From Turbatrix aceti (taxonomy: Eukaryota; Nematoda; Chromadorea; Rhabditida; Panagrolaimidae), in the NCBI GenBank assembly GCA_963969345.1, contig OZ017767.1, positions 3,624,739 through 3,688,738 of the forward strand: 64,000 bases of DNA, written 5' to 3'. The notes beneath the pieces were generated by a model. The model ran no database searches. It had not been told where the DNA came from and saw nothing but the letters and a program-made list of their open reading frames with translations. The translations under genes were made by a program, and so were the position numbers. How positions within the stretch are numbered: position 1 is the first letter of the stretch; each line of letters starts with the position of its first letter. Below are positions 24,906 to 38,400 of the stretch, piece after piece.

Positions 24906-25124
24906 GATGCGTAAAAACCAGTGTTCTCGGATGAAAAAAAAAATATTTTTGTTCCGTGTACCCGAAAACTTTAGAACCGACAAAACATGTGAAAACCCCA
25001 TCTCAGTGCAACTTCGGTGTACTTCTGTATAAAAACCTTCACCAAAAACAACTTGTAACACAGGTCATCAATGGAATGAATGAAAAATGAATAAACGGCA
25101 AAAAAACAAGAGACGAGCGTAAAA

Positions 25125-26860
25125 TCAAGTCTTGCCATGCTTCTTACCCTTCACTGGAGTCGTCTGGTTCTCATTGATGCCGCCGAGCTTCAGGCTACGG
25201 GAATTCGAGGTCGGAGAGGGGGTCCGCGTGTTCGATGTCTTCGGGACCGTCTTCGTCGTCAGGCCGGGGTAGATGATGCCGTTCCGCGTGTTGGAACTCG
25301 TCGGAGCCTCCGCAGCAGCAGTCCGCTTCGCCTTCTGTGCCTTGGCCAGCGGTGTTTCATCGGCCTTGGTCTTCTTCGGCTTTGGAGACGGCTCAACGAG
25401 TTTCTCCGGAATGACATTCGAGGCGAGTCGGCTGGAGCGCCGGACGCTGCTCAACTCCGATGGCGTGGGCGACGGCGAAGCACGGGTTCTCTTCGAAGGT
25501 GTGGGAGCCTCGGAATTCGGTTGACGGGTCTCCTTCGTCTTCTTCTGCGGAGTCGGAAGGGGCGGTTTGGCAGCCGCTGCTGTACGGGGCTTCCTGCCAC
25601 GCGTAGGAGGAGCCGGCTCATCCTCCTCGCTCTCTTCGGGTTCAGGTTCAGGCGAAGATTCGGGGACATGAATCTTCTTTGAACGCGAAGAAGTCTGGTT
25701 GTTAGCCTTCTTGGCGGGTGTCGGCATGTCCTGAGCGATTCGGTGCTTGCGAGACGGCTTGATATCCACCGCCGTAATGTCGGCGATCAGCTTGTCGTAG
25801 TCAACCTTGCTTTTGACGGAGATCTGGCTGGCACGGTAGAGGATCTTCACAATTTCACGCGACGGAGCATCGGAGATCAGTTTCGGCAGTTCAGAGTCCA
25901 AAGACTCGATCAGGGCCAGTTTCCGGCGCTTGAGTTCATCGAGATCCTCCTCGGCATCCTGAAATCACAAAACAACGTTAAACACCAAAAAAACATAAAA
26001 TTCAAGGTTCAGTTGGAAAAAAACACTCACCTTCCACGGCAGAGCACCTGTGGCCCAGAAAAGCGCGTTGTGAGCCAGAATCTCGACATCCGCGCGGAAA
26101 GCAGCCCGAATGCCGCGATGAGCGTCCGTCGAAGTGTAAAGAGCAGTGCCGTTGTGAGCACGAGACGGGTCATCCTTGTCGACGACGTTGCTCGAAACCA
26201 CGGAACACAGACCGTAGTCGATGAGGTAGCATTCCGTGAGATCGTGATCGTAGAGCACGTTGTCCGGCTTGATATCCAGGTGGACGTAGTTCTGCTCCTG
26301 CAGGTAGCGCAGCGTCGAGAGAATCGACTTTGCAGCCTGAGACATCTGCTCGACATTGAAACGACCACCCGCATTTTCAATGGCTTCCGTCAGGGTGTGG
26401 TTGTACTTGGGGATAACGATGTAGCGCAGGTCATTGTGCATGCCGAAGCTGATCAGTGGAGGGACTCCGACAAACACTTTTCCTACAAAAAAAGTCAAAA
26501 AGTAAGTGAAATCAACCAAAAAACCTCAACTAACCGTTCTTTTTGCGATATTCTTCGATGGCCGCCTGTTTTCCGAATCGTAGAAGCGCCGAAGTTTCCA
26601 GAGGAACGCCACCGCCATCCTTGGGTTCGAATTTGATAACAAATGTACCCGTTTTGCCGCTCTGTAAATTTTTTTGCAATAACAAAACAGATTTCGAAAA
26701 AACTCACAACTTTAGCGTTGCAGATTCTACCGAAACCACCGACGGCGAACTCCGTGCCAACTGTGACTTCAACCTTCTGGCCATCAGTGACCACGGTGCC
26801 GGGCTTGATGGCAGCACACAGCTGACGTGCTTTCGGCTTGCGCGAGCGTTTAGGCGGCAT
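25125..26860 (-). CDS. Vaccinia-related kinase VRK1
   Basis: Four exons (26860-26708, 26661-26535, 26482-26031, 25958-25125) encode 521 aa. The N-terminus is MPPKRSRKPKAR, typical of VRKs. The kinase domain has the glycine loop GTEFAVGGFGRI, a lysine in FVIKFEP, the catalytic loop HLDIKPDNVLY and DYG in place of DFG, all as in the VRK branch of the CK1 group. After about residue 300 comes a long Pro/Ser/Lys-rich tail with many TP/SP sites and basic clusters, consistent with nuclear localisation. VRK-1 phosphorylates BAF and acts in nuclear-envelope dynamics and germline proliferation. An acceptor (ctatttcag) only 9 bases before the ATG suggests trans-splicing. The gene is first in a four-gene same-strand cluster and divergent from cyclin T. 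Confidence 0.95.
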
Positions 26861-27515
26861 CCCGTAAACCTGAAATAGAAAAAAATAACCCACAACTCAC
26901 AAACAAAATGACTGTGACTAATAAACACGCCACGATGTAGTAAGAACAATAACAAAAAAAACTCATAACAGCAAACAAAGGTAAAAAAGAAGTAAAATAG
27001 GGCATGCCGGAGAAGAAAGCTCGTCCCCGGAAAAAAGCGCGCTTCTTCTTCTTCGTGCTGCGCGCTCAAATCAAGGCATGCGCGTTCAGCGTTCCGGGAC
27101 CCGTGTCCCATAGTGAGCAATTCAAACAACTTCACACTTTGCAGAGCGCTGTTGTTTTTTTGAAGAACGGGCACTTCTTCACGTTGCCAATTTTGAAGTA
27201 GCATTTTTCAATGGTAAGACATCTATTTGACAAAATGAAGACACTGACATGAGTTGAAATATTTTTTTGCAGATATTTTTGGCATGGTTCTTCACAAAAA
27301 TCATCAAATGTCGTTTTTGACACTTTTGACAAATATCTTTCTTTGTCTATCTCCGTCTAGAAAAAATATCGTGGCAAATTCTAATTACCTTTTTCAAAAC
27401 AAACTTCAAAAATTTAAATTTTTATAACTTTTTATTTATTTTTTCCCTTTTCCAGTTTTTGGCAAAACGCGACGAACACCGCGCACGTTTTTCGAGTGAA
27501 CGCGTAAGTTCGTCG
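26861..27515. promoter_or_regulatory. Divergent promoter interval vrk-1 / cyclin T
   Basis: The 655 bases separate two start codons facing away from each other. T-rich plus-strand sequence ends in tttttcccttttccag (AG at 27454-27455), a probable trans-splice acceptor for cyclin T. A 65-codon plus frame at 27004 starting MPEKKARPRKKARFF has no supporting context, and I do not call it. Confidence 0.5.
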
Positions 27516-29338
27516 ATGGATACTGCGCCGGTTGTCTCCTCTTCTGTCGCGTGTATGACGTTATTCCCAATGAGCCAACGGTACTTGCGAGATCCGGCAA
27601 GACTTCTGAAGGATGGCTACATTCCGACGTCGTCGTATGGCCGGGTGACGACACCACGACAGACAGAGCCGCAGCCGCCCAGGCGAGTTATTCCGGAGAC
27701 GACTGATTCGCCCGCGCGAACGCAGCATGATTTTCTATTTACCGACGAGAGGATCAAGAACTCGCCGAGTTTTCGGGATGGCATTCCGAACGACGTGGAG
27801 TGGCGTTGCCGGTATATAGGCATCTTTTGCATCCAGGATATATGCGAACGCCTGAACGACGATATCAAGAGGAAAGGCCGCATTAAAGTGTAGGTTTTTT
27901 TTGTTCGTGTTCGGTTTTAGGCTAGATTTGATGCCCTTGTTTTTCAGGTCGTCGCTGGCGGTTGCAACTGCCATGTATTACCTGCACAGGTTTTATATGT
28001 ATCATTCTGTCGGAACTTTTAATCCATTGGTGAGTCTTTTTTTCGCTTTTTCGATATTTATTGTTTATTTTTTCAGTACGTTGCCGCGGGTTCGTTATTT
28101 CTGGCTGCAAAGACGAACGAGTGTCCCCGGAGGTTGGCGGATTTCTCCGTTATCATGCATTCACTCGAGAACCCCAAAGAACCTCCTCTCGTGCACGAAG
28201 ACGACCTGGCAATTCCCAACAAGGTGATCTGCGGCATCGAGAGTCTTCTCCTGCAGACGCTGGCCTTTAATACGGGATTCAGTGTACCCCATCCCGAGAT
28301 CGTATCGTTCACCGGCCTCGACAGAACACTCCAGCTCCGGGCGTTTCACCTGTCAACCACCGTGTGAGTTATCGGGGCACTGGTAGGTGAGTTAAGGTGT
28401 TGTGTTGGGCTGCTTCAGGGTGGGATACAGTCAGTGGTCCATCAAATACAAGCATAAAACCATTGCTGCGGCAGCGCTGTACTCCGTTGTCCACGCTTTT
28501 GGTGACCCGAACGTGAGTATGTTTTGAAGCCGTTCTTTTTTGCTCAAAAAAATTTGGTTTACAGTTGATCGATTCGCTAGGCGGCGAGTTTTGGTACCAA
28601 AAGGTGGATCCCGATTTGGATCCTGATAAACTCCTTGGTAAGTAGTTTTTTTTGCATTTTTGTGGTTCTGTTGTTTACTGGGTGGTTTCTTTTGCAGGCA
28701 TGATGGCCGAGATGAACCAGTGCTTGGAATTTTACAACAAGTACATGTCGGAGATGGACGCCTCTGGCCGCACGCTTCCAAGCACGCCAGACCACGACAG
28801 ACGGCGCCCGGACCGCGAGAGGACTGAGGCGAGTCGGGGGCCGCCCGCGCTCCCAGAACCCCCCAGGCAGTCGAGCAGCAGCTTCAAGCATCCTCCTGCC
28901 GTGATGCCAGGCCCGAAGCACGCGCTGCCGTCGTTGATGCAGCCTATGATGAAGCAGCAGCCTTCGTCGTCTTCTTCGGGGCCTCCGCCGCCGTCGTCGT
29001 CCTCGTCGAAGGCCGTGGTGCCATCTCCGCCATTGCCTCCGATCTTCGACACGCCGCCGCCTTCGAAGCGCCACAAATCGGACCACCACGCTGTGCCGCA
29101 CTCGTCAACGGTCACGCCACAGCAGCAGCACCATCTTCAGCAACAGTCACGCAGTAGTAACGTGTCCTTTGGTAAGCCAAAGGGGCTCTCCCCGCCGACG
29201 CCTTCCCGGTATAGTATTAGAGAAGGTGGGTCGTCGCTGGTTTCAGGCTCGGATGGACGCAGCAAGCAGCGGATGGATACGCAGCCCAAACAACCGCCAC
29301 CACGAGCAAGCGAGATGGAAGACGGAGAAATATTTTGA
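27516..29338 (+). CDS. Cyclin T (P-TEFb regulatory subunit)
   Basis: Six exons (27516-27889, 27948-28029, 28077-28363, 28419-28512, 28565-28637, 28698-29338) encode 516 aa. The cyclin-T signature FLFTDERIKNSPSFRDGI precedes the first cyclin box (SSLAVATAMYYLHRFYM, GSLFLAAKTNECPRRL). The linker VICGIESLLLQTLAF and a shorter second box ending EFWYQKVDPDLDPDKLL follow. The C-terminal third is Ser/Pro/His/Gln-rich, with poly-Ser and poly-Pro runs and a short HQ-rich segment, and ends MEDGEIF. Cyclin T with CDK9 phosphorylates the RNA polymerase II CTD to release paused polymerase; the His-rich tail in this family helps CTD binding. It resembles cyclin T more than cyclin K because of the NSPS motif. 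Confidence 0.9.
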
Positions 29339-30789
29339 TACACAGGATTGCGAATTCATTCTTTTCAATTGATGATCATTGTTAAGTAAAAATAAGAAAA
29401 TACCACTTGGCCTGATTTCTGCGGACAATGGGACAATTTTGGGAAGGGTAACAATGCACAGAACAATTATTTTCGTGACAGGATTCGCCGATTTCGCTCC
29501 GAAAGTTGAAAACTACGGTTCCCTGCAAAACGAAGAATTCCCCGGTTTTGACACGAATGTTCAACGTTGCAGCAATCATCGGACTTTAATGTGTCAATGT
29601 AAAACAACAGATTATCCGGCATCTGGTGTGCCCTGTAATTTCCGGCAGACATTTTGTTGCAGAAGAAGAAAAACGAACTCTTTTTTTGAATTCGCATCTT
29701 TACGCCTTGCTCGTTCCCCCCTCGTGAAAACAAGTAGGATTTGCTCCGCGATTTTGAAACATGTACATGTTTCCGGTTTATCAGCTCATCCCCGTCCTTC
29801 GGCACTCCAGCAAAAGGTGTTCAAAAATGGCCTTATTTTTCTCTCACGCCCCATAAACAACCGTAAGTGCAAAAAAAGTACATAAAGGCAATAGTGCAAT
29901 TACGATATTGTACTTTGGCCGTGGATAGGGACGACGCCGACAACGTAGACCGTAATTAAAGACCTCTTGGGGGCGAGTAAGATTATAGTTATTTATTTAC
30001 TTATAATAACGCGTAATAAACCATAAAATATAGTGTACATATTTGTCTACAAGGCATCGAATTGTCAACATTAAACATTAATATTGATTACGGTAACAAT
30101 AAACACACGAGGAAGGAGAGAGGATTACTTTCTTTGCTTTTTTGATACACAAATGCTTCAAATACCAAAGTCACAACGTGGGTGGGCAGAGAGGGGCTTT
30201 ACACAGTTGGGATGATCCTAGACGACACCGTTGCCGGCGTCGATGGTGGTATTGGTGTTGTTGGTGGTGGTGGTGGCTCGTGAAGAATAAATTAAAATTC
30301 AGAGTATGTATGTATGTATGTATGTAGCTTGGTGATTTGTTGAGAATTGTCATTTGTTTTTTGTTCACGCGGATGAAAGGGGGGATATACATAGATAGGT
30401 CGATAGATATTTACTTACTTAGATAGATAGATAGATAGATAGATATTACTGGGAAGAAAGAAGCAAAACTACTACGGATGGACTACGAGCTAGGCGATTG
30501 TTAATGCTAGATCACCGGTACACGGTAGATGGGGGCGATTGGACAGATGGATGGATAAATGGATGGATGGCGTTACTGATTAGCCCGTCGGGAAGAAAAT
30601 AGTCAAAAAATAGTTGGGGGATCGTGATAAGTTAAGTTACGGATACATAAATCGTTGATTCATTTTGTTGAAAGCAGGCATGGTTGAAAGCCCAACGGGA
30701 GGGGATGGAGTCGACGCGGTCTGGCGTGTGAGGTGCGGAGAAGTGCAGGCGAAAGAAAGACACTGGCCGGATGCACCGTAATAAGTTAG
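29339..30789. other. Convergent 3' interval with microsatellites
   Basis: No gene is confidently called between cyclin T (plus) and the TIS11 gene (minus). Short repeats lie at 30304-30326 (GTAT, about 6 units) and 30421-30444 (AGAT, 6 units), with GATG-rich DNA near 30540-30570; these may lie in the TIS11 3' UTR. A plus-strand frame from ATG at about 29457 to 29885 (roughly 140 codons, MHRTIIFVTGFADFAP, Cys-rich middle) stays open, ending near a GTAAGT; there is no homology I can see, and it may be chance. Confidence 0.4.
30304..30444. repeat. Tetranucleotide microsatellites (GTAT)n and (AGAT)n
   Basis: (GTAT)n occupies 30304-30326 and (AGAT)n occupies 30421-30444. They are simple tandem repeats and likely polymorphic. 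Confidence 0.9.
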
Positions 30790-32407
30790 TTAGAGGTTGT
30801 TGCTGAGGCGCTCGAAGACAGGCAATCGCGTGGGAGAAGCCGTCTTGAGCGGTGTGTTCCACGGCATCCCGTCGACCTTGGAGTCGTCGAAGGAGAGCGT
30901 CGTCAGCGAAGATAGCACGTCCTCACCAGGGGCCCAGAAGTCGAGGCTGAAGGGCCCGATGGTCCCGGCGGGCGTTGAAGGCCAGCGTCCTGCTGCAGAG
31001 GACGCGTCGCCGAACAACGAACGCTGGAACGCGGTAGGCGAGTGGTGAGGGTCCTCCAACGAGTCGAGACCAGGTGAGAACGACGACAGCGGCGATTCCG
31101 AGCCGGAATCCACGGACGAGGACACGGGTGAAGACTCCGTGCTGGGCGTCTGTCTGGACGACGGTTTGCTGCCGATCGGGAGCACCGGCGTGAACTGCTG
31201 TCTGCCGGGCGCCGGAGGGTGCGGAGTCGATACCGTGCTCGGAGGCGCAGACAGTGTCTGCTGGAGCGCGAGATTCCGGGGCCGCGCGAGCTGCTGTTGC
31301 TGCTGCTGCGCGACTGTGGCCATGGCCGCCGCGTTCTGGGCAATGAGCTGCTGCAGAACAGCCGGTTCTTCGTTGTGGATGAAATGGCACCTCGGGCCGT
31401 AGGGGCAGTAGCCCGTCTTGTGATACGACTGGCACGCTTCCGTCTTGTATTTGGGGTGCCGGGGAATAGGCCGCTTCTCAGCCTCGCCGTGCGCGTACTG
31501 ACAGCGTTCGCCGTAGTTGCATCGACCGTGGTCCATCCACGAACGGCAGAGCTCTGTCTTGTAGAGCTTGGGGTTCTTGGGGATGTTGCCGGTCGAGCGC
31601 GACGAGATGAGAGGGTTCTCGCCGGCGGCCGCCATCAGGGGCTGGGGCCGGGGTGAGAACGTGGCACTCCCGTTTGAGGGCGTGTTCGCGAGCGGCGATC
31701 GACGACTTGCTTGGCCTGTCCTGCAAAATAACAACTTTGTTGAAGAAAAGGAACAACTCAACGACAAAAATGTGTACTTTGTTGAAACACTTGAAAGAAA
31801 AAGCAAAAATTAAACGAACAAAAGGCAGTTTTAAATTTTTTGACGACTCAAAAATTTAAAGAAAGGTAATTCCCGCAACTGTTGGGCAAAAAAATGACGA
31901 AACAGATGGATAAAACTTTTTTTGTTGAAACCAAACTCCAAAAGCCAGTTAGCGTCGGTAATGACAGAACGAGCGATTCAAACTTCTGCGGCCCCCGTGC
32001 GTGCGTCTCGCAGCCAGCTGAATGCTGAATGCGTTTAGAAACTAGCCGCAGTATCGTCAAAAGTAACTCGTCCTTCCCCATCTGTCGCGATCAGGAAGGA
32101 GGATGACGGGGGATGCCCAAGGGCTAATGGGATAAAAAAATAGAATTGTGGGTACCCAAAAAAAACCCCAAATCCAGTGAACGGACCTTGACGCCGAGGA
32201 CTGCCGCGAAGGAGGCGAAGTCGATCCACCGTTGCTCGTCGCGTTCGGGGGACGATGCTGGCTCTCGTGGACGAGACCAAAGATGGACGGCATGCTGCTC
32301 GTGGTCGTCGTCATCTGCGTCTGGTAGGGTGTGAAGAAATCACCCAACTTGGGCGGTTGCCGCGGAGACGTCATTGTCTCGACGGCATTTGGATGCGCGG
32401 ACACCAT
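30790..32407 (-). CDS. TIS11/tristetraprolin-type tandem CCCH zinc-finger protein
   Basis: Two coding exons: 32407-32187 (start at [12 protein letters not shown]) and 31720-30790, 383 aa. The acceptor-bounded first exon stays open upstream to 32457 without an ATG, so a longer N-terminus from a distal exon is possible. The two zinc fingers are exact Cx8Cx5Cx3H units: [19 protein letters not shown] and [18 protein letters not shown], joined by a linker ending RHPKYKTEA. This is the family that binds UAUUUAU elements and drives mRNA decay. The last residues, RLPVFERLS, match the C-terminal NOT1-binding motif of tristetraprolin. Between lie poly-Gln and Ser/Pro-rich segments with many phosphorylation sites. 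The splice donor of the first exon is a weak GTCCGT. Confidence 0.9.
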
Positions 32408-35400
32408 CGAACGAATGGTGTTTGGTTCCACACGTCCAGAATCTTGCTCGATCCCTGCAATGATAAAAATTAACGTTAAAATACACTTTAAGACAAAATT
32501 AAATAACGACACGCATTTTTTTGCTTTTTTGCTCAAGCGGGGGAGGCAGTCGGGAGGGATAATCAGGGGAGTCAGGTGCCACGGCGGAGGCAGTTGGCAG
32601 TCTCGGGCCACACACAGACGCTGCACAGCAGCGACACATGAGGCACATGGCAAAAAATGTGAGTCAAGGGGAGATCAGCGAGCGGATCGATCCAACAGCT
32701 GGCCTCGGGCGGCAGCAGCAGCCGGCAGCGCCAATCATGCACGGACGAGCGGCGTAAAAAAAGAATGTAACAACCCGACGGGAAAGAAGCAGGAAGGGAG
32801 GATGACGGCCTGTTTCGGCGTCGTTGCCTGGCCGGGTATAACAATGGTCGTGTAACCAGGAGAGATCCGCCCGGGCGTGTTGGGTAATAGCCCTGCCCGC
32901 CCTCACCCCAGCCCCTCACGATCCCGTTGCGTTGCGTGATCCATCCTGCTGCGCAACCATCGTGACGACAGCGCAACACGACGTTGGACATAAAAAAAAG
33001 AGAGTCGTCGTCTCCAATCCAACCACCGGGGCCACAGGCTGATGTTGAGTGAGTGCGCAAAAACACGCTTGGTGCGGTGCTGCGCGGCCGTGGGAAGGCA
33101 GGCACTCGCGCGACAGGTTGCGCGATGCCCGAGGCACTGCCAGCGCAATTGGCCCTCTCCACAAACGTTGCAAGCAGTGTACTATAGGCGTAACGCGCAT
33201 AAAAGGCAAAAATCAGAGGAAACGTGCTGCCCGCAGCGAGGAAAGGGCTCGATTAGGTTTCCCGATGACAGCAGACAGCCCTGCTCTCCGATCGACGACG
33301 CACACCACGCACGCACGCGCGCCAGCCAGCGCCAAAGAAGGGGGCCCAGGAGATGGGTAAACCGGTTCTCCAGAAGGGCGACAGACTCGTCGTCTTGTCT
33401 CTTCGCTCCTGTGATTTGCGTTCGACAGGGGCGTCTGTCTTGAAGGGCAGCCGCCAGTCAGCTGAGGAATCGCGTCGAGGCCGTCGACCGGTGGCGGTCC
33501 ATGGAGATGACGCCACTGCCTGCAGCCTACCACCGACTGGAGGCCGTAAAACGCGACAAGATTTAATCGCATAATCGTTTCTTTTCTTCCCTTCCATCTC
33601 CCAGCCACAAGTCCCTGGCGTGAGCTGGCTGGCTGGCCAACCCGTTGTTGCGCGATCACGGAAGGCACCACTGATCGGCATGACTGCTGAAGCCTGTCAG
33701 AAACCCAAGCATATCACCAGACAGAGAGCGAGGGTGGCAACCAACCACATCCACCCCCACCTGAGTAGCCGACCTGCCTGCCTGGAAGAAGCAGCTACGA
33801 CGTCTTCCGGTGCGCTAGACTGACTGCGTGCTCGCTCTTGAGTGTGTGCACAACGGGCGAAGCTCTCGAAGCAGCAGACGATCCCCGCACGCGCACACCG
33901 TCTTCCGGGACAGCTCCAAGCCCTGGAGCGCTGGGTAAACAGAAGCTCCCGGCGTGAGAACAGTGTAGATGCTCACTCGCCGGCCCCGGAAGAAAGGAGG
34001 GGGCTTGCCCGTGTTTGCGCGGGTTAAGCGAGCTCTCTGCTCTGCTCCGTCTTGTGCTCACGTCAAAGCAAAAATAGAAAGAATAGCAAAATAAAAAATC
34101 AGTTTGAAACACTCGGGTGGCAGGCAAAAGCAGGAGAGGTGTGTCAACAAAAAATCAACACAACTCTTTTCTCCCTCCTGGCCAAGCTCGACGACGACGC
34201 AGCTCGTACGTAAGTCGAAGAGCGGAAAGTGTAAACTTTTGTTGTTTGAATCAATCCCTTTCCTGCGAAATAGTAGAAGACGGCCAGCCCGAGTGGTTGG
34301 TTGTCTGCTTGCAAGTGTGCGCCGAACAGGTGGGGGATGAATAGGCCCCGGGGAAGCAGCCTCTTCTCGAATCCATCACATTAAAAAACAGCTGGTCGGG
34401 CAGGGGGGGATCGGCAGCCAAGAGGGGGGTTTCTCGGAATGTTGGGGTTCTGGGAAGAAACAAGAGTCTAAATAGGGACGCTCACAGGTGTCAACGGTGT
34501 ACCTGAACCCCTCCTATGTCATAGATCCATGCCGAGGCCGGTTGATCTGCTCACCTATGTATGTCCGCATCGGCAGACGGTCGCCAGATGCATCGGCGGC
34601 TGCCCCCTCAATCCAAAGAACAATCTCACTCTCTTTGCGCCAATTTTTTGGGCCGCGGCCAAAATGCATCAAGGTGAATCAAAAACAACAAAAATCAGGG
34701 AAGAGACACCGCACGCAACCCGGCCAACAGCCCCAGGATCCGCAGGCACCAGACAAGTCAACCCACCTTCCCCGTCAGAGTAGAAAACAAGTCAGGAAAA
34801 AAAAGGAGTGCAACACAACAAAAACAACCGCATCCCGCTGGGGAGAGAGACGCCGTCCACGAACACATTAGCGCACAAAAAAAAGGAAAAAAAGAGTGAA
34901 AGAAATGGCGCAACGAGAGAACGAACGGCATTTGTCCAACACAAAGAAAGGCAGCCGGTGATGACGGGGAGGAGGGATAGTTGCTGAAAAGGTGATGAAT
35001 GCATGAAGCCGCCGCCGCAGTCGACGCCGCCGCAGAAGAAGAAGGGGGCCTAGGAAGTTGCATGCATGCGAAGAGGGTCTACATAATTCTTTTTTTTTGT
35101 CTGCGAGCACTCCTTGCAGGGAAACGACAATGAACGAGTGTTTGTGCTACTCAACACCGCTAACTCCGTCTATTCAGTAGACTTGCGATATGCGGAACTC
35201 CTCCAACGGATATATAGCTGCAAAATACGCACATTTCCACCCCTTGGACTGCCGCGGATCGAACCAGCCTGCCTGCCGGGCCGGGCGGGCGGCTGGGCCT
35301 AATCAATCGATGCTGGCTGCTCCCCGGCGGCTTCGAGAGGCCGACCGAGCCGCGACGACAGCACGCGGCCCGGCGGCGATCAATCTCGAGGAAAATCAGC

Positions 35401-38400
35401 TGTTTTCACCGCTCTGCCAAGTGACAAACGCTCGGTGCGCTTCCAGCCGTCGTCGTCGCGCCGACGACAAATGGGTCTTTGTCCCCCGACCACTTGCCTC
35501 CGCTTTTCGGTATGACATACACGCAAACACGCAAGGATGACAGTAAAGTGCGACAAAATGTGTTATTGCGCTCCTCCAAGGAACAAAGCATCTTTGTTAC
35601 GGCCCAGGACGGGTTGGAAGGACATAGGAGGTGATAACGTGACGCGCTGCTTGCTGGACCGTGAGCGATCGACGACGAAAAAAACATCGGGGGCTCATGT
35701 CCGCAGTCACGGTTACTTCCGCGAAGATTTGGGGAAAACGGCTTTGGAGTAACAAAAAATAATAATGGAATGGTGCAAGAGTCCGTTGCGCTCCAGAATC
35801 CCGATCAAAACTCCAAGAGTGAAAGTCTCAAGTCGTTTCATCGCGCACTGTATCCCCAGAGCGTGGTGGGGCGTTTCGATGACAAAAAAAAGCTTTTAAA
35901 AAATCTCCAAGCTGTCTGGGCAGTCGTGACGTCAATGCAAACACCGCGCGCGTCGTCGTCGTGCAAACGTTTGCCTGAGGCAGCGGTCAGCCGCTTCCGC
36001 TCCGAGTTGCGCGGAAGACCGGGTGGCCAGGCCAGGGCTCGGGACTCTTCTGTTTGACTAATCACCGTCGAGAAGCTGTTTCATGCAACAAACACACACA
36101 CACACCCCTCCTTTTTTTGCAGTCAGCGATGAAATGTGTTTAACCAGAAAAGCTACAACTTCCGGTTCGGCTCCAAACTCGCTGACTCATTTTTCCCGCA
36201 CTCTCGTCTGTCTCCAAGGACGACTACGGATCACTCAACGGACTCAGCGGACGCGGGCAGGTATTATGAACACGGGCAAACATAGCATCCGCAAAAATGC
36301 TCTAGGCTCAAAAAAAATGCGAGTGCGGGGAAGGGGTGATCGGTCTGGCCGTGACGGGGCTATCACACTCGTCGAGGGACTCTCGTCTCCCGGAAAAGGC
36401 TTTCCCACGTGACCACGGGCCGGGCCGTACCACACGGGACGCGACCAACCCAGCTGTTACAGCCTTGTGACTACTACTGGTTTGCCCGCGCTTCTGATAT
36501 AGGTATGTAGTACCGCGATGTGTAGAAAGGAGGAGACACCTCACCTGAGAGTCCGCTCGAGACAGCGAAACTAATCAGTTTGATAGCAGGTATTAGAAAA
36601 GTTATGCGGCGACTTTGTTGACACGTGTGGGGGGGCGAAGGGAATTGCACATGGTGAATGGTCGAGTTTTTTTGTATTTATTTATTATTATGGAGTGATT
36701 TTGGTTGTCCAGTGGCTAATCTGAGGGCCCAGGCCGGCAAAAATAACAATTAGGACGATTGGACACGCTACAGCCAGCCGTATGTGAGCTATGTAGCAAT
36801 CATGTCAATTCCAAACAGGAAAACCGATTTCTATTCATAAGGCGATGAAAGACGGTGGCGTGTGAAAAATGGTATTAAACAGGAACAAAAGTTTTTGTTC
36901 ATTCGATCTTTCAATTTCGGTTTTAAAAAAATTGTGGGACAAAAGTTATTTAAATACAAAAATACAGTTTGCAGTCATAAACCTGCAAACATTGAATGAA
37001 AATTGTTATATCAATTTCTGCGTACATCATTAGGCAGAAGAAGACTTCGTCATCGGCACGGCAGATCCCCCTCGTGGCTTAAGCGACTTAGTTAGTTAGC
37101 CAAAGCCGTTTGCGCAGGACAAGGTGAAGGCCCCTTTTGCGCAAGAGATGAGACAAGTTCCCCGAAAGCTCAAGCTCACATCAGCCAGCGTCAATGAACA
37201 AGCTAATTGCCTGTATTTTAATTGATGAATGAAGTCAGCAACAAAAACGTAGGTAAATATAACAGTCAACAGACCGACCAAGTGTTCACGAACAAAATCC
37301 TTGGCACCGTCATCAGAGGACGTTGGCAACAGCTAACTAAGCCGGCCTCGGCAATACAATACCTGTGTTTTTCCCGCCGCCGCTGGCTTAAGCATGGCTC
37401 ACTCCACCCGCCCCTCCCTCTTATTGCGTGAGATGTGAGGGCGGGCACAAATCCGTTCAGTACAAATGCCGCACTTTGACTCATCTGCGTGACATTTTTC
37501 CGATCCACAAAGCAAGCAAGGATTGACTTAGTCGCTGACTTAATCAGCAAGAACGGATGAATTTAAGACCAATAATCCAATCCGTTCGTTCTGAGAAGAC
37601 AAAAAGCGTGTAAGCACCGCTGACATTGCCTTGAGTCACTTCCGGCCGGCTTAGACCAACATCAGACCTGGGGCAAAAAAGCTCTGCAAAGTTGAGCCTT
37701 TCCTATCTCCCTCCCACACCTGCATGGCAGCAACAAGCAAATAATAAAAAATAGACAATGGAACACAAATTGAATGGGACAAAAAAATATTTACACCACC
37801 CATAGTCGGGATTAGCCATCAAAAAACCTTCGCAGACGGCGCGCGAGCGAGCAAAGTCACACAGAACTCATTCATTACGTCTCGCAGGCCAGAAATGAAA
37901 TGAAAATGAAATGAAAAAATGCCCGTGACGATACATCTGTACGTACATAAGCGCTTGCTTACCGTGCCATTTTCGGTCTCCGGTCAATGTGTTGTAATTT
38001 GTGAGAAAGCAAGGAGGATTCCACCAGACCGCACGTAAGCCAACACGGGCAATAATTCAGGCAAAAGGCACTGATTGCGCAAGGAGATTGAATTCGAATT
38101 CATTCCATGAATCAACAACTCTCATCGTCTCCCCCGCGCGGTGGCGGTGTAATCAAAAAAAGTCTGCTCCGAAATCGAAGAAGAGGAAGAAGACAAAACA
38201 AACACACAAAAAAAGAAGCTTGTTTTTGCATCAATGTCCTCCGGTGACGACGACAGGGGAGGTAAAACACTGCAGGAGAGCGGAAAAGGATGAGGTGGTT
38301 ACCTCACTCGACCACCACCAAGGAGGACGCGAACAACCGGCTTCCCTGCCCCGAATCCGGGCTTTGATGGGAATCCGTGTTGTTGCGACAAAAAAGAACA

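Noticed and set aside
34251..34370. tRNA-like patches (gcccgagtggtt and ttctcgaatcc)
   Set aside because: The T-arm and acceptor stem do not pair and the spacing is wrong, so it is not a tRNA.
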